From Saururus chinensis (lineage: Eukaryota > Streptophyta > Magnoliopsida > Piperales > Saururaceae): a stretch of DNA of 64,000 nt. This document shows, in pieces, positions 55,401-64,000 of the stretch. The position numbers and the translations under genes were made by a program. Numbering within the stretch: position 1 is the stretch's first letter; the number at the start of each line of letters is the position of its first letter. The stretch spans positions 29,584,995-29,648,994 of the forward strand of contig CP141142.1 of assembly GCA_035235625.1 (NCBI GenBank), in the 5' to 3' direction. The notes under the pieces were generated by a model, which saw only the letters and a list, made by a program, of their open reading frames with translations, was not told the DNA's origin and did not search any database.

Positions 55401-56059
55401 TATACAGCACACAGACAACATCCCGCAGGATAAACACCATGGCAAGACATGAGAAATGCTTGGCCGACTCATTAGCGGCCAGCTCAAACACGGAACTTAA
55501 TCCGTCGAACCCTCAGGTCTCAAACTCACAATGCTATCATTAGCTATGCTTATAATTCAAGTTTGAATTAAGTAAATTATGCGGTACAATTATGCTACAC
55601 AAACTCACAGTCCTCGACTCATCAAACCGAAGTTGAGCTCGATCCAAAACTCAAGTTCGTCAAGGCAACAGACTTCATTTAATTCGTCCACATCATGATC
55701 ATGACACATCATACATCAGACCCTTATAGTCTTACATACTTCGCCATCCATCTTATGACCAAATCATCTTACACTGACATCATTAAATGAAGCTCCTCAG
55801 AGTCAACCCAGTTGTCGCCCTCTTACTTATATCTCACTTATTATGCTTACTTTTCACTTCATAATCTGTACATTAAGCTTGTACAATTATGAACACTCTT
55901 ACTGTCTGACAAACCTCACCCGTCATACCCATATCCTCTAACATTCGTTATATGCTTACACATCCATATCCAAATCCAGACAAAACCACTGTCACCTCTT
56001 ACATTCCATCTTCCATACCTCTACCCACATACACTTACACATATCCATATCAGAGGCAA

Positions 56060-56350
56060 ATAGTCATCATACATACGTATGTCTATCACACATACGTATA
56101 ACACACACATATTGTCATACATACGTAACTTACAAACATGCTCACTAGCCATCACTAGTATATACATATACATTTATACATACGTCAAACATACACGCTA
56201 GTCATCACTAGCACATGCATACATACGTCAAACATACACGCTAGCCATCACTAGCACATGCATACATACGTCAACATACACGCTAGCCATCACTAGCACA
56301 TACTCAATCAACATACGAAACATACCAACAAACACTCTAGTCATCACTAG
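56060..56350 (-). repeat. CTAGCCATCACTAGC repeats in family A copy 2
   Basis: Five or more units with the core GCTAGCCATCACTAGCAC separated by ACATACATACGTCAAACATA-like spacers. Expanded and more regular than the copy 1 array at 22395-22590. Confidence 0.85.
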
Positions 56351-59110
56351 CACTTACTTACATCCAACCAACATGCATGTCATATGCATTTCAACATACC
56401 ATATAATCATGCTTACATGTACATCATGCAATCGGATCGTTACTTAACATCCAAAGCATGGAATCATACAATCCTAGCATGCTGCTACTCATTCAAAGCA
56501 TGCTATCATGAAATTACGAGTTCAAAGTTCCCCTACCTCGTAATCATGATGTTTGATGGTGAGCACACGAAGGTCAAAACCTTTGCATGGCTGAGAGAGC
56601 TACTGTCCCAAGGATTTTAGGAAGTGCCAGAAGCAATCACGGCCAAATAGGGTGTCAGAAGTCAATGCGGCAAAACCCGCAATCCACGGCAGCACACTAG
56701 GGCGGTAGGGAGAAATATCTTGCCAACATATGTGGCGGTACGACCAGAAGTTGAGTGTGTACTCACTGAAGATCGGCCGGTGGCTAAGACATGCTCAGCC
56801 AGCCACAAGACGTCGAAATTGGCCGTGGACAACACCCAACGGCGACAATTTTGGTCAACAAAGGCCCACATAAGGGCGGAGAGCATGGAGCAACTCTCGA
56901 GGACAAAAGAGAGGTGGTGGAGGCTCTAGTGGTCAACTCTACTCGGTGGCAAAGCCAACCGATGGTCAGGCGGTGCAAATGCGGCGCCTAAACCCAAAAG
57001 CACACTCGTGGCCACATGAACACGCTACCCAAAGGGGAAGGGGAGAGGGCTGAAAGGAGGCAAACCAAGGCCCACAAAAGGCCAACAGGGCTAAGGCCCT
57101 AGCTATGGCCAATCAAAGCGACAACATCACCGATCGCCACCCATAAGCAATACCCATGGTGCGGGCGGCTATGCATCTCGCACAGCAGAGAGAAAGGGGA
57201 GGGTTCAGGGTTGAGCAAAGGCCACAAGGCCGTCACTAGCTAAGGCCTGTGCAGGTGAACTCGTCCACCTTCTATCAAGGTAAGTCATACAAATTCTTGC
57301 CAAAGGTCATCCGGTACCGATGGCGTAAAATGGGCAAGAGGGGTCAACGACACACATGCCGGTGAGCGGAATCTAATTGCGGCTATGGGCCACAAGGAAG
57401 GGCACAGGTCAAAGGCAATAACCCCGGGTTAGGTGGGGCCAAGCTAGGGTGACCCACTAGTGTCACTGGGCCGGGGCAGAGCTGGGCAAAGATCCGCTAA
57501 ATCAAGTCCGGTGTCCGACTTATGGCGGCAGTCACAATGTCCAAAACGGTCGCAGACCAAAAATAGGGGACGACCAATCTGAGCAGAGGAGATACGGAGG
57601 GGATGGAGGCTGAACCGGTCCAGCTAGGGCCGTCTTTGGCCATCACTAGGCCGGGGCAAAGCCCACAGCAGCCGGGCTCCCTCACCAGTCAGCAGCTTCG
57701 ACAACACACTGAAAAATCGAAACACAGTACGAGGAAAATGTACTGGCTGGAGTAGAGTACGGCGGAGGAGATGGAATTGGGCTGGGTGGAGTAGTCCATA
57801 GCCTTCGTTGGACCCAGGCAATGCTGAAGGGAGGTCAAGTCGGCCAAGGCTCACCTTCGGCGGTCTCCGTTTCAACAAACAGATTGCCAACAGAAAAATA
57901 GGGCAGAGGGAAAGGTGAGTGGGGCGGCGGAGCGGAGGTCCCTGAGGCTGGGAGGAGTGGCCCCTCGTCGTCGCCGGACCAAAATGGGGCTGGACAGAGG
58001 TCCGTCCGCCGTGGCTCACCGCCGGCGGCCACCAATTCATCCAAAACAGAACTCCGACGACGAAAGAACTGGGGCGGAGGAGGAGAGGCCCTCTGGGGCC
58101 AGGAGGGGTGTCCTCCCGCTGTCGCCGGCCTAGGGTGGAACCGTGGGCAGCCGGCCGGCCCTTGCCGGCCCACGATGGCGGTAGAATCACAAAATAGAGG
58201 GGAGAGAGGGCAAACCGGGGAGGAGGCGGCGCGGCCGTAGGCAGCCGGGGCAGTGGCCCCTTGGCGTCGCACCACCGGGGCAGAGTCGGTGGTGGCGGCC
58301 CTCTGGCCCACCAGCGGCCGGGCACAAGGAATCAGACGAGGGGGGGCGGTCTCTGTCCAGAATTTTCTGGATCGGGCTCGGCCCGAGCCCAATCTTTCTA
58401 ATTTTGTTTTTCTTTTTTTTTTCCCACTTCTATCCCCATCATGCGTTAACTCACTGTTTACACGTTATAAGTCCAACACTCACGCCGAAATTGCGCAGCA
58501 AGGCCCGCGGCCCACGACTAAGCCCTACCAGTAAAAATACAGGGTGAAATACACAAATATAAATACGATGAAGCGTCACATTTTTCCACGGAAAATAACC
58601 AAAAGATAGTAGGAAAATCATAGAAAAATCAGGGACCTTACACGTTGCGAGACAGAGAACTGCCGTGCGGGTCCCATGTGGTGCGTAGGTGAAACCACCC
58701 TTGCGGGTCTGTGCGTCGTGGCCTAGCGTCACACGATTGGCGCAATGCTTTCGTCCACAGCTACTATTTTATTATTACTTATTTTTTTCTCAAAATTTTA
58801 AAACAACATAACTTTCCTACCATAAATCAAAATTACGTATTCTTGGTACTGATGAACTCGTATTGACGAGCTATTAGAAATAAAGATAGGTTTTACCATA
58901 GTTTTACTCTGGGTTCCGCCTATAGGGTATGGTTCACACGATCATTACCTATGGCTCTGGTGTCTGATTTAAACGATTTAAAAACTATTATGTTCGTCTT
59001 TTAGAGTTCTACAATAACTCTTTAGGTACAAAATCCAAAATAGTACTCTATCAATATATTAAAATTCCATTATTAGTTTTAAGAAACATACAAAAAATCT
59101 GGGTGTCACA

Positions 59111-60470
59111 GAAATCATTAAGTAATAATGAGGAAGTCATCAACATGAATTTAAGACAAGTAGAATATCATGCTAAAATCAACAAATATAGCCTAAATCA
59201 TGCTTGAGCTAAATCATAAATTCTAAGATAGTTTTCATATAATCACAACAACATTTATAGGCAATAATAACTCATTTTAATCATAAGAAAGTAGATTTAT
59301 GGAAAGAGAACAAAAAATGGGGAAAATACATAAAAATGACAAAACTGTCATTTAGCCGTTTGAATGCCAGGTTGTTCGAACGCTTATTGGGGCATTCAAA
59401 CATCCTTAACAATTCACTTTATGCCCAATTTCTAGTTCGTCTTCAACCTCCCGAAAATCAAACCGAAAATACCCAAAAATTCTAGGTAAATTCTAAATCA
59501 CCCTAAAACTTTATGATATCAAAATACAAACCTAGAACATGGTAGATCTAACCGTTCTTAAGCTTAATTATAAGAAAATTGACATAAATGACATGCTTTT
59601 AATAAACCACCATTAATGCAGATAAATAGGCAAGAACCACTTAAATCTTTCAAACATGCAATTCAATGCATAAAACCACATGGGATGATATCCTCTTAGC
59701 TCTAATAAGTCCTTGGATCAACTATGAAACTTTACTCCTCAAGAAACCCTATCCAAAATTAGGGTTTTTGTTAATTAAAATCGATTAATAAGCTTAAATC
59801 CATCTTGAAATTAGGTAGATTTATGATTTCCTTTGAATAAAAGCGAAAATCACCTATCTAGGTTTTAAAAATTATTTTTTTAATAGAATAAATCAAGAAT
59901 CAATTTGGAGGAAAGTGAAGATAAGAGAGATTAAGAGTAAAATCAGAAGATTAAGACTAAAAATTAACCTAAATCGGATTTTCCTCTATGGAAAATTGGG
60001 GTAGAGCTCTCCCTTGTCTCTTAGGATATCCCTTCCCCATTTGAGAAACGGGCTAAGGTTTTCAAACTAGTAAGGATTTTAGGCTGTAAAATAGAGCAAA
60101 ATGCCCTAAGTGGCTAATTAGGGTTATGTTAGGGCCATAAATGAGTTTAATCATTTCAAAACTCCTTGATATAAAATAATTTAAGTGTAGGATGATGTGG
60201 GACACACACCGTCTAATCATGGACGTGGGGCCAATGGTAGGGTCCACACCCTTAATTAATAAAAAAATTTCATAAGTCCCATAAAATTTATGAAAATAGG
60301 ATAAATCAAGTTGAATATTGAAACTTATAAAAATGAAATTAAACCTTGGTAAAATCATAATTACTAACCCTTAACCCCAAAATCAAGTCAAACTGGCAAT
60401 TTAAACAAAACCACACAATATTACATAATTAAATAGAAATTACACCAGGTTATAGCTAGATATCTTATAG
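59111..60470 (-). mobile_element. Family C LTR copy 2, 5' half (inverted)
   Basis: Continuation of 43760-45586 across the chromovirus. On the minus strand it has the repeated GTTCGAACG / TTCAAACGG zone (59355-59405) that corresponds to 8945-9110 in copy 1, the leader-like zone with GGGGATTAGGC-type text (59985-60065) corresponding to 8290-8370, and a GGGCCCCAC-type motif near 60218-60245 corresponding to 8085-8100. The LTR 5' end lies near 60440-60470 but was not fixed. No coding potential. Confidence 0.6.
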
Positions 60471-60599
60471 AACATCTTTGATGAGAAACTCACACTGGTT
60501 GACCTTATTGCCAAGCTTGGCTTGGAGCAGTGGGTCACCTAAAGAACAATTGCTCTAATGGGGATTTGGGAGTTGAAAGCAAGGCAAATAAAAAATAGA

Positions 60600-63420
60600 A
60601 AGACATAGTTTACATGATTTTAGAGATTATGATTGCTGACTCTAATGGGAAGAACTGGTGGCTGGATTTTATTGCCACTAAGCATGTGGCTATGTTAGGG
60701 GTGACAGGATGGCTGATCTGTTTTCAAAGCAACACAAGATCTATATGGGGAACAACACTTTTTGTGATGTGACTACTATATGTACTTACATGATATCTCT
60801 TCCTTAGGGGATGAACTTGGTGCTGACAAATGTCTTATTTGCCCCTATCATCAGGAGGAACCTTATCTTTATTTCTCTCATCACTAGCGAGGGGTTTGAG
60901 ACTAGGTTTAAGTGGTCAAAGGCAATTGTTAGAAAGAATAATAAGATTCTATTTACTACTTTTTCTGATAGTTTATTTAAGTTGGATAGTTGATGATTCT
61001 TCTATTAATGCAATAACTAAATTTGATTATGTGGTGTGTTTGTTTGATGTTGATTCTTTGATGTAGCACTTGTGGCTTTGTCATATGCATATTAACCAAT
61101 TACATAGAATGTCCAATATTAGACTTCTCCCTAAGTTATCTAGGGATTTGCATGTGTGTGAAGACTACTTGGCAAGCAAAATGAGTAGGTAGCCATTCCC
61201 AAAGGTAAGCAAGCCATAGACCTTTTAGAGGTCGTTCACTTAAACATATGTGGGCCTATTAATGTACAAACCCATAAAGGGATCATATACTTTATTACAT
61301 TCATAAATGACTATTCTGAGTTTGGTTATATGTACCTTTTAAAGCAGAAGTATGAAACCTTTGAGAAATTCAAAGAATTTAAGGCTGAATTAGAGACTCA
61401 ATTAGGTTAGTTAATTAAAGTCCTAAGCACATATAAATGTGGAGAATATACCTCTTATGAATTTAAGGACTATTTCACCAACCTAGGAATAGTACACCAA
61501 TACACCATGCCCTACACTCCTCAGCAAAATAGAGTTGCTAAAATGAGAAACAAAACTCTCCTAGACAAGGTTAGATCCATGTTAAGCTACTTAGAACTAT
61601 AAACAAAGTTTTGGATTGAGGCATTAGATACCACTGTGTATGTACTTAACCATGTACCCTCTAAAGGTGTCAAGAGGACAACTTATGAGTTATGGACATA
61701 TAGATGGCCAAACTCGAGTTCTCTTAGAGTGTGGGGGTCTTAGGCACATATAAAAGTGTCTCACTAACATAGAAGTAAAATGGACCCTCAAATAATAGTG
61801 TAACTTTATAGGGTACAGTGAATACTATAACGGTGTGTGTTTGTAGTGCACCATATTGATGGGATAGTGGGGGTCATTGAATCTAAGGATGCCTATTTCC
61901 TAGAAGAATTCCTAAACCCTAAAATTCCTAGTAAAAGGGTAGAAATGTTTAAAGTAAAGAAAGAGAAAGACTCTATTACTACAGAGATAGTTATAGGATC
62001 TGAACCTAAGGGAATATATGAAGTAAGGGAGGTGAGAGATAGAAGACCCTCAACCTTATTATGGGACTTCTATGTCATATTAAGAGAGGATAAAGTAACA
62101 ATAGATAAACTTTTTTTAATGATCTTTTGACTTATAACAGAAAATAGACAATTCAGATTCTAAGGAATGACAATTAGCTATTAAAGAGGAAATTGGTTTC
62201 ATTATGAAAAACCATCTCTCGGAAGTTGTTGACTTGTCCAGTGAAAGAAAGTCTATTGACTATAAGTAGATCTTCAAGTGAAAGCTCAAGGCATATGGGT
62301 CCATAGATAAATATAAGAAAAGACTAGTAACTAAGGATTTCACCCAAGTCGAGGGCATTGACTTCAAGGAAACCTATTCACCTATGACTAGATTCACATC
62401 TATCAGATGTCTGTTAGCTATAATGTCCTAGTTAGACTTAGAGTTAAAATGAATGTAAAGACTATCTTTCTAAATAGTGAGTTAGTGGAGGAGATTTACA
62501 TGGAACAACCTAAGGGCTTTATTGTTCCTAGATATGAATACTAGGTGTGCAAACTCATAAGGTCTTTATATTGTCTTAAACTGTCTCCTCGGTAATGATA
62601 CTTCATTTTTCACAAGGTGATTAGTGAATATGAGTTCATAGCAAATGAATATGATCATTGTGCCTACTTCAAATATAGAAGTTGATTTGTGTTGTTTTCC
62701 CTCTATGTAGATGATATCCTTTTGATGAGAAATGACTTGAGTTAAATAGTTAGTCTAAAGGAATATCTCAAGACCCAGTTTAAACTTAAAGACATAAGTG
62801 AGGCCTCCTACATACTTGGTATTAAGATGATAGAGATAGAAAAGCAAGGTTGCTTAGTATATCTTAAGAATCATACATAGCAAACATCTTGAAATACTTC
62901 AATGATTGGTTAGAAAGAAATAGAGTCTCTTATCTATAAGGGTACAATTCTATCTAAAAGTAATGCACCATCTTCTAATGATGATAGGCTCAAGATAGAG
63001 TCAGTGCCTTATGCATAGGCTATTGGTAGTTTAATGTATGTCATGACCTGTACTCGACCTAATTTAAGCTATGTTGTAGGGCTCTTAAGTAGATACCAAG
63101 CAAACACATGTATGCCTCACATGCAAGCAATAAAGCAAGTTTTTAGGTACCTCATGAATACCAAGGGTATAAAACTCACCTATCAAGTTGAGGAACTATC
63201 ATTGGTCGAATATAGTAATTTAGACTATGTTAGGGACCTAGATGACAGGAAATCCCATGCAGGTTTTATCTTCATGTTTGCAGGTATTGTTATAGCTTGA
63301 GCTAGTAAGAAGCAAAAGATCATAGCAAAGTCAACCATGAAAGCTGAATTGTGTGCATGCAGTTTAGCATCTTTGGAAGCAGTGTGAATTAAAGACTTTC
63401 TAGTCATGCTTAGGCTAGAG
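60600..63420 (+). pseudogene. Ty1/copia pol relic: protease, integrase, RT, RNase H
   Basis: Protease remnant NGKNWWLDFIATKHV (active-site D-S-G-A-T is D-F-I-A-T) and NVLFAPIIRRNLIFISLITS at 60640-60900. GAG-pre-integrase WHLRLCHMHINQLHRM then integrase VHLDICGPI, KGIIYFITFINDYSEF, YTPQQNRVAKMRNKTL in which the catalytic Glu of the NGxAERxN motif is lost. Post-core YVLNHVPSKGVKRTTYE. RT from about 62240 with FLNSELVEEIYMEQPKGF and an intact YVDD box (62704-62715). RNase H with TCTRPNLSYVVGLLSRYQAN, DLDDRKSHAGFIF and STMKAELCACSLASLEAVW (63034-63400). Many TAG/TAA stops at former Gln and Trp codons. The 3' LTR starts at 63783. Confidence 0.9.
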
Positions 63421-63782
63421 AGCTGAGCTTATCCTCACATCTAAATGTTTTGTTAGAATTTGGCAATTGTGTTGACACTTAGAAATGGAGAAATAAGTGT
63501 CAGGGGGTAAACACATCAATATACATTTCTACTCTGTATTTGACATGCTACACAAAGAAAACTTGGTGGTAAACCATCTTCTTACTTTTGAGATATTGGT
63601 AGATCTGTTAATAGAGGCCTTAACGATGGATTAATTGTATGTCATAGTATAGGACTTCAACAAGGCTAGGGCGCCAGCTCTTGTTGAGTTCAATATAAAC
63701 ATTTCCCCTGTAGGGTGGATTAAGACATAACTAGGTACATAAGTTGTTGTTTGGCCCGTGAGCACTTTACCCAAGCAGAAGA
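63421..63782 (+). other. Copia region between RNase H and the 3' LTR
   Basis: Decayed end of the pol frame (HINIHFYSVFDMLHKENLVV then DLLIEALT) and a short non-coding tail ending in AAGCAGAAGA, a purine-rich tract that is the likely polypurine primer. Confidence 0.65.
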
Positions 63783-64000
63783 TGTTGGGTTAATGGGTCT
63801 TGAACTCACAAAACAGGAAGAAAGGTGAGAGATGTGTTGAGGATGGATTGTTGTGGGCCCCACCATATTATGAAATAGTTGAGGATGAGACCGAATCCTC
63901 TTGAAGTTGATGTGGGCAAATGTACATGTGAAGAGGATTGACTCTCACAACATAACAAGAAAAACAATTGATCTCTTCCTCTTTCATGTGGAAGGCTTTA
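63783..64000 (+). mobile_element. Copia 3' LTR, start (family F copy 2)
   Basis: TGTTGGGTTAATGGGTCTTG directly after the purine tract, truncated by the window end. Co-linear with 34876-35100, so that fragment is an LTR of the same family. A GAATCGATC-type poly(A) zone is not reached. Confidence 0.8.

Larger units (their letters stand above)
53786..58642 (-). mobile_element. 4.86-kb LTR, family A copy 2
   Basis: Forward TGTAACGCCCGAG to AGGGACCTTACA, co-linear with 20107-24752 and very similar in the single-copy parts (for example 54950-55150 against 21172-21380 differ at only a few bases). Flanks CACTG (53781-53785) and CGTTG (58643-58647) match at three of five positions, both mismatches being transitions. 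Stem-loop at 54303-54318; arrays at 54590-54850, 55090-55235, 55235-55400 and 56060-56350; GC-rich block 56640-58400. No coding domain. Open frames of up to 233 codons in the GC-rich block (57624-58325 minus) are not shared in frame with copy 1. Confidence 0.85.
45587..59110 (-). mobile_element. Complete minus-strand chromovirus-like gypsy element
   Basis: All parts are present in minus-strand order: 5' LTR (52674-59110, with a nested family A LTR), initiator-Met PBS, leader, gag with CCHC knuckle, protease, RT, RNase H, integrase with chromodomain-like tail, polypurine tract, 3' LTR (45587-47206). Near-matching 5-bp flanks AAAAT (45582-45586) and GAAAT (59111-59115) mark the target duplication. 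Domain order PR-RT-RH-IN and the C-terminal tail place it with plant chromoviruses (Del/Tekay-like by family knowledge). Every frame is broken by stops, so it is inactive. Confidence 0.9.
52674..59110 (-). repeat. Chromovirus 5' LTR with nested family A LTR
   Basis: On the minus strand it starts TGTGACACCCAGATTTTTTG at 59110 and ends ...GGTCTCCACA at 52674; about 1.58 kb after removing the nested element. It pairs with 45587-47206. Relative to the 3' LTR, the DNA around the nested insertion lacks roughly 70-90 bp and carries a 19-bp copy of the family A terminus (53721-53739). Confidence 0.88.

Noticed and set aside
57624..58325. 233-codon minus-strand frame in family A copy 2
   Set aside because: Longest frame in the window, but no domain. 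The same stretch is open in other frames and the homologous region of copy 1 does not keep the frame.

Overview
The window looks like nuclear DNA of a flowering plant, from a heterochromatic, transposon-dense region. Evidence: plant LTR-retrotransposon lineages (Ty1/copia, chromovirus-like Ty3/gypsy, Athila-like gypsy), very large LTRs opening TGTAAC/TGTGAC, a CACTA-like end, a hAT element with an 8-bp target duplication, a LINE endonuclease remnant, and a plant-type initiator-Met primer site. I cannot name the species. I found no intact protein-coding gene, tRNA, rRNA or CRISPR. Almost every coding trace is broken by stops (often CAG/CAA to TAG/TAA or TGG to TAG/TGA, as expected from decay of methylated DNA) and frameshifts.

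Layout. 1-2548: tail of a copia relic with its 3' LTR. 3118-6156: chromovirus integrase relic split by a 1,958-bp solo LTR with an exact ATTAC duplication. 7605-30770: a CACTA-like element whose subterminal DNA carries a 3.6-kb LTR (family C) and a ~430-bp hairpin satellite, and which hosts a full-length Athila-like element (14369-30070). The Athila element keeps gag and protease but has lost RT, RNase H and integrase. It contains a 3.6-kb LTR (family B), which in turn contains a 4.65-kb LTR (family A). 30775-32383: a truncated family-A copy in the opposite orientation. 32910-41422: two independent solo LTRs of one 0.9-kb family (E), with LINE, copia-LTR and host-like exon fragments and a 1,575-bp hAT element between them. 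41582-42178: a copia gag relic. 42341-43758: a possible Pack-type element holding a fragment of calmodulin exon 1. 43760-60470: an inverted family-C LTR that hosts a complete minus-strand chromovirus (45587-59110, with both LTRs, PBS and PPT), whose 5' LTR holds a second family-A LTR. 60600-64000: copia pol and the start of its 3' LTR.

History. Two parallel nests are readable: CACTA > Athila > B > A, and copia region > C > chromovirus > A. In both, family A is the innermost, and its two copies still look very similar by eye, so A appears to be the most recently active family. Families A, C and the minus-strand chromovirus share a small stem-loop about 400-520 bp before the LTR 3' end, whose stem changes on both sides together. 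No novel defence or gene system is evident. The most unusual items are the calmodulin-bearing candidate Pack element, the covarying LTR hairpin, the 19-bp LTR-terminus copy beside an insertion, and the gag-protease-only Athila derivative.
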